Below are positions 35,812-44,283 of a stretch of DNA of 64,000 nucleotides, piece by piece. The translations under genes and the position numbers were made by a program. Position 1 is the stretch's first letter. Every line of letters starts with the position of its first letter. This DNA comes from Armatimonadota bacterium (GTDB lineage Bacteria > Armatimonadota > UBA5829): contig JAMCYN010000092.1 in assembly GCA_023474015.1 (NCBI GenBank), forward strand, positions 1 through 64,000, written 5' to 3'. Under the pieces are notes generated by a model. That model saw only the letters and a list, made by a program, of their open reading frames with translations, searched no databases and was not told where the DNA came from.

Positions 35812-37308
35812 ATGAGAACAACACCGATTGGCATAGCGATGCTCAACGACGAGCGCGAGCACGTTTGGAGTCAGAATAATCCCGCCAACATGGCGGTCGT
35901 GAACCGCTGGGCGGACGTGCTCCGCAAGGGGCTGAAGAACGTTGACGGCAGCGCGGCGGATGTCGTGGTCGCATCCAAGATCATCACCGGCGCCCGTGTG
36001 GCGCAGGAGATCGGCGAGGAGCTGCTGCGCAAGGGCTGCCGGCAGATCATAATGTGCTACAACGTCTGGAACTTCCCATTCCTCGCGTGGCCGTTCATCA
36101 ACTGCTTCGGCAAGGACGTTCCGATTCTTTCTCTGTCGAACAACAACGGCCAGTATCCCGGCAACGTCGGCCTGCTCGCCACCGACGGGGCGCTGCGGCA
36201 GGCAGGCAGGCGGACGCATCGGATTGTCGGCGATATCGACGGCGCGGCGACCCAGCGGCAGGTGATCGACTGGTGCCGCGCATCGAATGCAGTCACCACG
36301 ATCAAGAACGAGGTCTACGGCCTCTACGGCGGCCACTCGATGGGCATGGAGACGGGTTACTTCCACCTCACCCCCACCATCAAGGCTCTGGGCTGCAACT
36401 GCTATCAGATCGACCAGTTCCTCGTCGTGAAATACGCCGAGGCGCTGGATAAGGCCGAGGTCGAAAAGGGCCGGAAGTGGTTCGAGCAGCTTCTGGGCGA
36501 CCGCCTACTCTACGACGGCAATATGCTCACCCCCGAGACCCTCGAGCGGCAGGTCCGGGTCTATCTGGCAATGGAGCAGATCAACAAAGAAGAGGGGTTC
36601 GACTTCTGCGGCCTCAAGGGCCAGCGGGAGCTTACCGAGCACTACACCCTCGGCGACGTTCCTGAGATGGTGATGAACGACCCCTACGACTGGCGCGGGC
36701 CGAAGGAGCCGATGGTCTGCGCGACCGAGGCCGACTCATTCGCGGCGGTCACGATGCAGCTTATGAAATACATCTCCGGCGGCCTGCCGACCCTGTTCAT
36801 GGATGTCCGACTCTACTTCCCCGAACTCGGCCTCTGGGACTGGTGCAACTCCGGCAACCATGCGAGCTGGTACGCGGCTCGCTCGAACGACCCGGTCGAG
36901 AACTTCAAGAAGATCACCTTCCACCCGGCCCTGAGCTTTTACTTCAAGGCGGGCGGGGCGTCGGTGGAGTTCGACGCGGCCCCAGGCGAGATGACCTTCG
37001 CCAGACTCGGCCTCTGGGACGAGAAGCCGTTCATGTTCATCACCAAGGGTGAGGCGGTCGAGCTTCCCGCCGACCAGCGCAAGAAGATCAACGAGTCCAC
37101 CAACCCCACCTGGCCCCACGTGCATGCCAAGCTCGACTGCAACTTCGACGAGTTCCTGGCGCTGTTCCCGGCAAACCACGTGCAAGGCATAGTCGGCGAC
37201 CAGGTCCGCGCCCTGACCTACATCTGCGAGATTACCGGGATTACGCCGATAGTCGCGGGTGAGGCTGGGAAGGAGAGGATTGCGCCGATTTGGGAGAGAG
37301 TGAAGTAG
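35812..37308 (+). CDS. L-fucose/L-arabinose isomerase-family protein
   Basis: 498 residues, GGAGG six bases before the ATG. The N-terminal half follows the FucI/AraA pattern (VVVASKIITGARVAQEIGEE, YNVWNFPFLAWPF, LYGGHSMGMETGYF). ATEADSFAAVTMQLM, LPTLFMDVR and NSGNHASW supply candidate metal-binding Glu, Asp and His. E. coli FucI has about 590 residues, so this is a shorter branch. It probably isomerises an aldose to a ketose (fucose, arabinose or related). No fucose kinase or aldolase is adjacent, so the pathway is not clear. A stem-loop lies between it and the next, convergent gene. Confidence 0.88.
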   Translation: MRTTPIGIAMLNDEREHVWSQNNPANMAVVNRWADVLRKGLKNVDGSAADVVVASKIITGARVAQEIGEELLRKGCRQIIMCYNVWNFPFLAWPFINCFGKDVPILSLSNNNGQYPGNVGLLATDGALRQAGRRTHRIVGDIDGAATQRQVIDWCRASNAVTTIKNEVYGLYGGHSMGMETGYFHLTPTIKALGCNCYQIDQFLVVKYAEALDKAEVEKGRKWFEQLLGDRLLYDGNMLTPETLERQVRVYLAMEQINKEEGFDFCGLKGQRELTEHYTLGDVPEMVMNDPYDWRGPKEPMVCATEADSFAAVTMQLMKYISGGLPTLFMDVRLYFPELGLWDWCNSGNHASWYAARSNDPVENFKKITFHPALSFYFKAGGASVEFDAAPGEMTFARLGLWDEKPFMFITKGEAVELPADQRKKINESTNPTWPHVHAKLDCNFDEFLALFPANHVQGIVGDQVRALTYICEITGITPIVAGEAGKERIAPIWERVK

Positions 37309-37334
37309 GGCTTTAGCGGTTTGATGGCAAAACA

Positions 37335-37363
37335 GCCCGGCATCAGCAATTGCGGTGCCGGGC
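37335..37363. terminator. Stem-loop between convergent genes
   Basis: GCCCGGCA (37335-37342) pairs with TGCCGGGC (37356-37363), 13-base loop; no T run. Confidence 0.5.
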
Positions 37364-37400
37364 ACTTGGCTAGTATACGGGCGAACAGTGCGGAAAGCGA

Positions 37401-37853
37401 CTACTCCTGTCGCTGCTTCTCGATCGCAGACTCGATCTTTGCCAGCTGGCTTCTCATCTCATGAAGATTGCCTGCCAAGAAGTAGGACTGAGACTTGTTG
37501 AGAATGCGCAGGCCGTGCGCTATCTCGTCTGCGGCATTTGCCAAGAGTACTGCATATTCTGGTTTAATCTTCGTGGCTGTGAGTTCGCCCACGACTCCTG
37601 CGGGCGAGATGCCACGCACGGCAACCCCCACCGAGTAATGGTCGAGTATCGCAAACACCGCTTTGGCTTGGTCCTCGGATGTGTCCAAGCGATTGCACAG
37701 AACACGATCCTCAATACGAAAACCAATGTCACTCGCCACTCGATGAGCACAGAGTAGCCATATCTGCACAGGATCAAGGCATGCAATTGCAGTTGCTTGT
37801 TCCGGACTGACGGAGAATCTCACTTGCTCGGCGCTTCGCTTTTTCGTTCCCAT
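37401..37853 (-). CDS. Small protein of unknown function, third gene of nitrilase cassette
   Basis: 150 residues from the ATG at 37853 (MGTKKRSAEQVRFSVSPEQA) with AAGGGA just upstream; the frame opens further up at 37901. It overlaps the 3' end of the winged-helix gene by 34 bases. Predicted mixed helix/strand body with FAILDHYSVGVAVRGISP and a helical, charged C-terminus (LAKIESAIEKQRQE) that could be a coiled coil. No signal peptide or membrane segment. I do not recognise it. GC content by eye is lower than in surrounding genes. Confidence 0.7.
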   Translation of the reverse strand: MGTKKRSAEQVRFSVSPEQATAIACLDPVQIWLLCAHRVASDIGFRIEDRVLCNRLDTSEDQAKAVFAILDHYSVGVAVRGISPAGVVGELTATKIKPEYAVLLANAADEIAHGLRILNKSQSYFLAGNLHEMRSQLAKIESAIEKQRQE

Positions 37854-38641
37854 AGTTCCCTTTCCCTCGCATCTATATCTGTTCCTGCTGCTCGCTGCCA
37901 TTCTCTTAGCTTGAACTGCAGCTGCTCCAAAGACTGCCCGGAATCAAGCTCGCTGGCTGCAACGGGCATTGGCATTCTATCACGAAATTCCTGCCAAAGA
38001 GCCATAAAATCCTCGTCGGGCTCTTTACTGAACAAGCCAGCGGAATCAAACCGTAAGCTCATCTTGCCCCACTCGTGATATTGAGAAGAATCCTCACTGA
38101 TTTGATCGGCTTGCCAGCGAATCTGCTCTTCGTCAAGATGTCTGGCAACAAGACTGCCACGCAAGGTCAGCAGATATGGAGATCCCTTGCCGGTTCTATC
38201 CCGTCTTACCAGCCCTGCCTCTTCGAGGTCTTTGCCGACTTCTGAGACAGTGCTCTGATGGCGCATAGATGTCCGTTCGAGTATGTCTTGCGCGCACAGG
38301 GCTACTCCTTCCCGAAGGGTTCTCAAGAATGCGGTTCTGTTCTTCGTGCGCGCGAACGTCAAGTCGGAGTGGGATGGCTTATCCTCCCGCAATGCCCTGA
38401 GGATTCTGTGGAAGCCGCTTAGCACGCCAATGTTCAGGTATGGTTGAGCTGATTCGGAGGCAGCTTCACTGCGCAATACGCGCATCACAGATGCCAGCTC
38501 TATCTCAGCAGGCTCTAAGCGTTCTCCGCCTGTCGTCTGGATCGCCTCTACAACTTCCTGTTCCAGCCTGTTTAGTGCGAACCGGCAAGCTTCCCAGTCA
38601 CCATCGTGAATGGATTGCAGGAACTGTTCATCGGCGTTCAT
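37820..38641 (-). CDS. Winged-helix-like protein, second gene of nitrilase cassette
   Basis: 273 residues; AGGAG eight bases before the ATG. The middle reads like a winged helix-turn-helix: CAQDILERTSMRHQSTVSEV, GKDLEEAGLVRRDRTGKGSP, YLLTLRGSLVA, with the turn and a basic wing of MarR/ArsR type. The N-terminal ~110 residues are helical and unknown; the C-terminal part is acidic. It may regulate the cassette or act in it. A palindromic GTATAC-N7-GTATAC site lies just upstream, between the nitrilase stop and this start, fitting an operator. Fold assignment is from pattern only. Confidence 0.75.
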   Translation of the reverse strand: MNADEQFLQSIHDGDWEACRFALNRLEQEVVEAIQTTGGERLEPAEIELASVMRVLRSEAASESAQPYLNIGVLSGFHRILRALREDKPSHSDLTFARTKNRTAFLRTLREGVALCAQDILERTSMRHQSTVSEVGKDLEEAGLVRRDRTGKGSPYLLTLRGSLVARHLDEEQIRWQADQISEDSSQYHEWGKMSLRFDSAGLFSKEPDEDFMALWQEFRDRMPMPVAASELDSGQSLEQLQFKLREWQRAAGTDIDARERELWERKSEAPSK

Positions 38642-38674
38642 CCTAGCTTCTCCTGGTTTGTTAGGTTATGTATA

Positions 38675-38693
38675 GTATACGTTATAAGTATAC
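38675..38693. promoter_or_regulatory. Palindromic operator-like site GTATAC-N7-GTATAC
   Basis: GTATAC at 38675-38680 and 38688-38693 (each self-complementary) around an AT-rich 7-base spacer. It lies directly upstream of the winged-helix gene in the only gap of the cassette. Confidence 0.5.
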
Positions 38694-38694
38694 C

Positions 38695-40227
38695 CTAAAG
38701 TTTCCTCCATGAACATCGGTAATTTTGCTGGGCTTCTGCAGGCAGGTGCGCAATCCAATTACACACCACAACCTCATCGCTGCACGGTTGGCCCTGCGGC
38801 TTGGAATGGGTGCTACTCCTTACTGGACAGTAAAACAGGTAAAGGTTCTCCTTTCCAACCCGGGGGTTGTTTACGATAGCGCCAAACGCCTGACCCCGCT
38901 CTCCAATGAGCGTCAGCCGTTGGTTGAATTTTCCCTTGAGTCCATCAGACCAAGCTGGAACCAAGAACCACTGGCAGCCAAGGCTACACAGATCGCGGAG
39001 CGTCACATCGCTCAAGAAATCCAAGCATATCATCACGGCAATGCCGCCTATAGGACTTAGGATCAACTCTTGAGCGTTTGCTCGCGAGATCCATTCGCGG
39101 TAGTCAGCGCTGCCGGAGCCAGGGGCGTCGGGTGAAACTGACAATGTATAGGCCTCTCGCTTCTTGTGTTTCCACAGGATGTTACCGTGCCCATCCAGCA
39201 CGACGGCTATATTGTCCTTGTCTCCACTATCATTGTCTACATGATACGAGCCAGCTACTATAAGACGGAGGTCTGAATATGGATTCACACTTGCATCGCC
39301 TATGATGGCTTGGATTATGGTCGTAGAGCCGCTCAACTCAGGAAGGACGGCGATGTTTGCCCCAGCTCTATCGGCTATTCTGAGTGCGCTCAAGACACGC
39401 CTCTGGTACGACTCGCTTTCTCTCGCCTCCACCCAGAACACATTCCCCTTCCCATCGGGTGTTTCGAGCAAGCGGACTGGGAACTCGGCCTCGTAATTGG
39501 CTTGAGGGAACACGACAGCTACCGCCGGGATATCCTCTGGCCGGAAGTCATCCCACAGCGCCGCGACTGATCGGACTTCGAGCAATGACTCTGGACGTTT
39601 TGTAAAAGCGAGGTTGCCAAGGCAGGTGGCAGCAGTTCTCTCTGTCTTGCTGGGGTCGGGCAGTCGCATCCTCTCTGGCAAGAGCGTACCGAAGCGCGGC
39701 GCCAAACGCACAAATACCTTGTGCATCCCATCCACGTGGTTAAAATTGAGCGGACGAACCTCGGTGTCCCTAAATCGCCGCATCAGCGCTGGCACCCTTG
39801 CGGAAAGCGCCTGATCAATCGCCTGCAAACAATACCACGCCGCAGCGGGCATTTCCCACGTCGCGCCGCTATCAGCACGTACCATAGCATTGAACACATT
39901 CACGACGAACTGGCACCATGGAGAACTCGAATGAATGATCTGCTCAATCCCTGTGGACTTCGCTTCGATGACTTCACGGAGTTGGAGTGCCAATGCCGCT
40001 TGTTGACTGCTCAGTCGGACGCGTACGCAGCTATCGACGTGCACCTGCCTATCGATCTCTGCGAATCGCCAGCCCACATCAGGACGATCTTCACACAACG
40101 CATAGAGCAACGCTGCTGCATCGAAGATGTTTTTGGCTTGCTCTAGTTGTTCGGCTGCGTGTGCAAGGTCTGTCAAACTAACGTGCCACCTCATTCTACG
40201 GCTGTGTGGTACAATCCACTTCGTCAC
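38695..40227 (-). CDS. Two-domain protein with C-terminal nitrilase (carbon-nitrogen hydrolase) domain
   Basis: 510 residues as opened by GTG at 40227; an ATG at 40194 is an alternative and neither has a strong SD. Residues ~230-500 are a nitrilase-superfamily domain with the complete Glu-Lys-Cys triad: VLPELSG (Glu297), LWKHKKREAY (a Lys at 353-356) and GGIAVMICLDFLSD (Cys401). The N-terminal ~220 residues are helical, not a known partner domain to me. Free-standing nitrilases are ~270-300 residues, so this is a fusion. It leads a lower-GC three-gene cassette. It may hydrolyse an amide or nitrile metabolite, or act as the effector of a defence module; the latter is inference. Confidence 0.8.
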   Translation of the reverse strand: MTKWIVPHSRRMRWHVSLTDLAHAAEQLEQAKNIFDAAALLYALCEDRPDVGWRFAEIDRQVHVDSCVRVRLSSQQAALALQLREVIEAKSTGIEQIIHSSSPWCQFVVNVFNAMVRADSGATWEMPAAAWYCLQAIDQALSARVPALMRRFRDTEVRPLNFNHVDGMHKVFVRLAPRFGTLLPERMRLPDPSKTERTAATCLGNLAFTKRPESLLEVRSVAALWDDFRPEDIPAVAVVFPQANYEAEFPVRLLETPDGKGNVFWVEARESESYQRRVLSALRIADRAGANIAVLPELSGSTTIIQAIIGDASVNPYSDLRLIVAGSYHVDNDSGDKDNIAVVLDGHGNILWKHKKREAYTLSVSPDAPGSGSADYREWISRANAQELILSPIGGIAVMICLDFLSDVTLRDLCSLGCQWFLVPAWSDGLKGKFNQRLTLIGERGQAFGAIVNNPRVGKENLYLFYCPVRSSTHSKPQGQPCSDEVVVCNWIAHLPAEAQQNYRCSWRKL

Positions 40228-40350
40228 AAATATGCCGATTTCCTTCCGTCATCATGTGCATACCTAAACGGTCTGCAAGGTGAGAGAAACGCCTTGCCCC
40301 TCCCTACGCTTAACCGACAGCTCCGCCTCCAGAATTAGCACAATTGCCAG

Positions 40351-40379
40351 TTGACAAATGTGTCACTCCGTGATACGTT
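40351..40379 (+). promoter_or_regulatory. Promoter candidate for the M43-like protease gene
   Basis: Perfect TTGACA (40351-40356), 17-base spacer, TACGTT preceded by TGA, a weak extended -10. The start codon is 47 bases downstream. Confidence 0.45.
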
Positions 40380-40425
40380 GCATTTATTGATAGACTGCCT
40401 GCTGGGAAGTGGAGTGAGAAGAATC

Positions 40426-42297
40426 ATGATGTTTAAGTCCGCTCGAATTATACTTGCCGTCGCGCTTGCGGGGCTTGTTGTATTTCCGGTATGTCCGGCC
40501 GGCGCTCAGGGTGTGCCCATAGCCATCGCCGACGCCAAGCTCGTCGCCGACGGAGACCCCGTATACCTCTACCAGAAGGCCGTGACTTACACTGAGCCGG
40601 ATTTCTTTTACGTAGAGGAGGACACGAGAAACAGCGGAATTCGGGTCCAGTCGCCGGGTCACAGGCTCTCAGCCGGTATGAGAGCCAACGTGGAAGGCAC
40701 GATGGTTACCAACGACCATCAGGAACGGATGATCATGGCTACATCCGCACTGCATGATGGTGACTTCACAATAAGGCCTTTTTTGCTGCGCGGCTCCAGC
40801 GTGGGCGGCGGCGATTGGAATGTCCGTGGGACGTCCGGCCAGAGGGGCGTCACGGGATCGGTTGGGCTGAACAACATCGGGATTTTCGCAAAGGTCCAGG
40901 GAAGCTACGAGCAGATCGACGCCACCACGTTCCTGCTCGACGACGGCTCGGGCAAGAAGGTTAAGTGCTCGGTCCCGGCGGGATACGTCCTGTTTCCGGA
41001 TTGGCGGTACGTCTCCGCGACCGGTGTGATTTCCATGGAGGACCAGGGCAACGGAGTTTATTCGCCGTTAGTTGTTGCTGGAGGCGCCGATGCGCTGTTG
41101 GCACAGCCTATTTTGGAACTGCACGTCCACTGCATACGTGTGGCCGATGACGACGGCTCTCGCCAGGCCCACACTACCCCGGCCCAGTTCCAGCAGTGGG
41201 TGGACTTCGCCAATACGACTTACGCGCCCGCAGCCATCCATTTTCTCTACAATCCCGCCACGGACTTCACTGACTTGAACAGCACGCTCATCAATAACAT
41301 GACGGGTACCGGAGACCCCAACTGGAACCAGGAAAAGGCTGCCGGGAACCAATACGCGGCGGCCTATCCCAACAAGATAGTGTTCTTCACCCGATGGGGC
41401 CCGAATGCGGATCCGGCGGCGGTCGGCGGGTTTTCCTGGACCGACTATAACTTCGTGGCGCTGAAGGGGTCTGCCGACGCCTGGCACTGCGGCCATCCGC
41501 ACCTGGAACAGGTTGCGCACGAGGTGGGGCATTACATGGGTCTGGTCCACACGTTCGCCTTTGATCCGTTTGCCACCAAGACCGACGCCGAGAACTACTT
41601 CATCAACCATGGCAGCGATCCGAATATGTTCGACGGGGACGGCCTGAGCGATACATCGCCCGACCCCGGAATCGCGCCGATGGAGTGCAGCACTGACGCC
41701 ACCGTGACCCTGAACGGCGTGGTATTCGGCCTCCCGCGAACCAACATCATGTCCTATTATAATGAGGCCGCCGAGGTCACGCCTCAGCAGATCAACCGGG
41801 CACGCTGGTTCCTGGGGCAGAGGATGGCCCACGGCATGGCGATGCCGACCAACTCAGGCCTGGCTAATCCCATTGAGGCGGAAACCATGTCCATCGTGCA
41901 GACCGTAAACGCATCGTTGTTCGTGCAGGACATGGCCACGTGGGGCTCGGGGAACTGGAGCGCGGGAAAGCAGCTCTTCGCGGTCTGCTCGAGCGGAAGC
42001 TCGTTCAGCCTGTTGTTGCCTGTCCCATCCGCCGGGACCTATCGCCTCGATATGTATGCCACCTATGCGCCGGATTACGGGAAGGCGCAGGCCTGGCTCG
42101 GCTTGGTCGATGCCGCCAAGATCGGTTCGCCGTTCGATGGTTACGCCCCGATTGTGGCCCCATCGGGCCGCGTGACGCTGGGCACCAAGTACTTGCTTGC
42201 GGGCAACAATATGATTACGTTCACGGTCACGGGCAAGAATCCGCTTTCGGACGGCTACCTGGTGGGTCTGGACTGCTTCGAGCTCATTCCGCAGTGA
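40426..42297 (+). CDS. Secreted M43-like (pappalysin/cytophagalysin-type) metalloprotease
   Basis: 623 residues from ATG 40426; the frame opens earlier but MMFKSARIILAVALAGLVVF begins a clear signal peptide ending CPAGAQG. Residues ~20-215 look like an OB-fold/beta region (DDGSGKKVKCSVPAGYVLFP). The catalytic domain has HEVGHYMGLVHTF (HExxHxxGxxH zinc site) and NIMSYYNEA (Met-turn), typical of M43. The C-terminal ~120 residues are a beta-sandwich, carbohydrate-binding-like (AGTYRLDMYATYAPDYGKAQ). Secreted or surface endopeptidase; likely scavenging or processing, substrate unknown. Confidence 0.9.
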   Translation: MMFKSARIILAVALAGLVVFPVCPAGAQGVPIAIADAKLVADGDPVYLYQKAVTYTEPDFFYVEEDTRNSGIRVQSPGHRLSAGMRANVEGTMVTNDHQERMIMATSALHDGDFTIRPFLLRGSSVGGGDWNVRGTSGQRGVTGSVGLNNIGIFAKVQGSYEQIDATTFLLDDGSGKKVKCSVPAGYVLFPDWRYVSATGVISMEDQGNGVYSPLVVAGGADALLAQPILELHVHCIRVADDDGSRQAHTTPAQFQQWVDFANTTYAPAAIHFLYNPATDFTDLNSTLINNMTGTGDPNWNQEKAAGNQYAAAYPNKIVFFTRWGPNADPAAVGGFSWTDYNFVALKGSADAWHCGHPHLEQVAHEVGHYMGLVHTFAFDPFATKTDAENYFINHGSDPNMFDGDGLSDTSPDPGIAPMECSTDATVTLNGVVFGLPRTNIMSYYNEAAEVTPQQINRARWFLGQRMAHGMAMPTNSGLANPIEAETMSIVQTVNASLFVQDMATWGSGNWSAGKQLFAVCSSGSSFSLLLPVPSAGTYRLDMYATYAPDYGKAQAWLGLVDAAKIGSPFDGYAPIVAPSGRVTLGTKYLLAGNNMITFTVTGKNPLSDGYLVGLDCFELIPQ

Positions 42298-42354
42298 CGC
42301 TGCCAGCAAGCATACCCCTCCCAGCCCAATCCAAAAAAACTATCGTCCAACCTC

Positions 42355-42383
42355 TTGCGTTTCGGCGAAACTTGGGGTATATA
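42355..42383 (+). promoter_or_regulatory. Promoter candidate for the small zinc-ribbon gene
   Basis: TTGCGT (42355-42360), 17-base spacer, TATATA (42378-42383). Confidence 0.6.
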
Positions 42384-42445
42384 TGAACCACTGGCACATG
42401 TCCGGTAATCGATTCAGTAGCTTGATTTTTGCGGAGGTGGCAACC

Positions 42446-42637
42446 GTGGAGCGACTGTCGAGAGAAAAGACTGTGAAGCGGCCTGGGGGCGGAATGAAAG
42501 ACAGGCCCCTGTGTGAACGCTGCGGCAGGCCCGTGAGCGTCGGGATCGACGACTACTTGGACGACGAGATACTGTGCACATCGTGCACCTCGGAGGTCAA
42601 GGCCTCGAAATACGATCAATACGATTACGAAATGTAA
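42446..42637 (+). CDS. Small zinc-ribbon protein (63 residues)
   Basis: GTG start at 42446 with GGAGGTG six bases upstream; an upstream ATG at 42383 lies within the -10 box and is not credible. Basic N-terminus (ERLSREKTVKRPGGGMKDRP), then CERCG and CTSC separated by about 19 residues, a rubredoxin-like zinc knuckle, and a Tyr/Asp-rich tail (KYDQYDYEM). No known function. It stands alone between two promoters. Confidence 0.72.
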   Translation: MERLSREKTVKRPGGGMKDRPLCERCGRPVSVGIDDYLDDEILCTSCTSEVKASKYDQYDYEM

Positions 42638-42639
42638 AC

Positions 42640-42668
42640 TTGTTCTGACGAAGTTGCGCTGATATAAT
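42640..42668 (+). promoter_or_regulatory. Promoter of the TPR gene
   Basis: TTGTTC (42640-42645), 17-base spacer, TATAAT (42663-42668); start codon at 42730. Confidence 0.7.
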
Positions 42669-42729
42669 AGGGGGAGTGCGGACCAGGTTCATTGCCCGCA
42701 CAATCCAATGTGGATGGAGCGTACCGAAA

Positions 42730-44190
42730 ATGAACGGAACCCACTCCCCGTTGCGCCGTTTGTCCCCACTGCTGTTGGTAGTCGCGCTTGTTTTCCTGAC
42801 GAGCGTGACGATGGCGCTTGCCGGCGTCCAGGATGGGATCGACCTTTATAAACAGGGCAAGCTCGACGAGGCCATCACGGCCATGCGGCAAGCCTCTCAG
42901 GAAAACCCCAACGATGCCACGAGCAGAAAGTGGCTGGGGTTTCTCTTGCTTCAGACGGGCAATCCCGCCGATGCTCTGACGGCCTTGCAGGAAGCCCGCG
43001 CGCTGAACGCCGATGGGGCCGATTTGAGGAACAACCTCGGCATGGCCTACTCGGGCCTTGGTCAATATGATAAGGCCGCACCTGAGTTCGAGCAGGCATG
43101 CAAAATGCGCAAGAACTGGGCCGAGTGTCTGGACAACCTCGGTTTCGCGTATCTTAAGCTCAAACAGTATGCGAAGGCCAAAGATGCGTATGCCAAAGCG
43201 GTAAAGGCCGCCCCGAACAACCCCAACATTCGCAACAACTACGGGCTGGCGCTCCAGGAAACCGGCAAAGCCGACGAAGCAATTGCCCAGTGGCGCAAGG
43301 CTTTGGAGCTGTCACCCAAGAACGCCGAGGCCGCCGCGAACCTGGGCTTGGCGATGAAGAATAAGAAGGATTATGCGGGAGCGCAGGCTTCCCTTGAGGC
43401 CGCGCTCAGCAAGGAGCCCAACAGCTATGTGGCCCGGCTCGGGCTGGCGGAAGTTTTCGCGGCCGTGGGCAAGGATGACAAAGCACTGGAGCAATATGCC
43501 CTCGCCGCAAAGCTCGCGCCGAAAGAGGCCGCCCCGCGCTACAATATCGGTGTCATCTACTCCAAACAAGGCAAATACGCCAGGGCCATCAAAGCATTCG
43601 AGGAAGCCCTGGCGATCAACACAAACGATGCCGAGGCGGTCACCTACCTAGGCTGGGCGCTGTATAAGTCCGGCAATACTGACGAAGGCATCGCCAAGAT
43701 CAATGAAGCCGTTCAGAAGAACCCCAAGTTCCTGCCCGCCTACCTGAACCTGGCCGCCATCTACACGGCCCAGGACAAGAATGACGAGGCGCTGAAGGCG
43801 TGGGAGAACGTGCTGAAGCTCGATCCCGGCAACGTCGGCGCAAGTGTGAACCTTGCAAGCCTCTACTTCTCCGCCGCGCAGTACGACAAGGCGCTCGCCA
43901 ACTATCAGGCAATAGTTAAGGCGAACCCGCAATCGGCCGAGGCGAACTTCGGCGTGGCCGCCTCGCTTGCGAAACTGGGTCGAACGGATGAGGCGATCAG
44001 TGCCTACTGGCGCGTGCTGGACCTCAACCCCAAGATGGCCACGGCATACAACAACCTTGCCGTGGAGCTCGAAAAGAAAAATCGCATTGAAAAAGCCAAG
44101 CAGCTCTATCGCAAGGCCCTGCAGATCGACCCGAAGAACGAAGAAGCAAAGCGTAATCTGGCGCGATTTGGAGAGAAGAACGGAGCTTAG
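42730..44190 (+). CDS. Exported tetratricopeptide-repeat protein
   Basis: 486 residues from ATG 42730 (MNGTHSPLRRLSPLLLVVAL). A signal segment to about residue 32 is followed by an uninterrupted array of about 13 TPR units of 34 residues. Each has the W/G/Y-A-F-A-P pattern, e.g. NLGFAYLKLKQYAKAKDAYA and NYGLALQETGKADEAIAQWR. No catalytic domain. Such proteins scaffold envelope or secretion complexes; the partner is unknown. A family A-like hairpin separates it from nadK, so the two may be co-transcribed. Confidence 0.9.
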   Translation: MNGTHSPLRRLSPLLLVVALVFLTSVTMALAGVQDGIDLYKQGKLDEAITAMRQASQENPNDATSRKWLGFLLLQTGNPADALTALQEARALNADGADLRNNLGMAYSGLGQYDKAAPEFEQACKMRKNWAECLDNLGFAYLKLKQYAKAKDAYAKAVKAAPNNPNIRNNYGLALQETGKADEAIAQWRKALELSPKNAEAAANLGLAMKNKKDYAGAQASLEAALSKEPNSYVARLGLAEVFAAVGKDDKALEQYALAAKLAPKEAAPRYNIGVIYSKQGKYARAIKAFEEALAINTNDAEAVTYLGWALYKSGNTDEGIAKINEAVQKNPKFLPAYLNLAAIYTAQDKNDEALKAWENVLKLDPGNVGASVNLASLYFSAAQYDKALANYQAIVKANPQSAEANFGVAASLAKLGRTDEAISAYWRVLDLNPKMATAYNNLAVELEKKNRIEKAKQLYRKALQIDPKNEEAKRNLARFGEKNGA

Positions 44191-44277
44191 TGCGGAGTTG
44201 GGAATGCGGAGTGCGGAGTGAGGGGACCCTTCCCAAATTCCGCACTCCGCACTCTAAACTCCGCATTCCAAACGGGG
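44191..44277. repeat. Family A variant (GCGGAGT instead of GCAGAAT), copy 5
   Basis: GGAATGCGGAGTGCGGAGTG on the left and TTCCGCACTCCGCACTCTAA plus CTCCGCATTCC on the right, around GGGGACCCTTCCC. Same architecture as the other copies with a coordinated A-to-G change in both arms. Confidence 0.82.
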
Positions 44278-44283
44278 GCAAAG

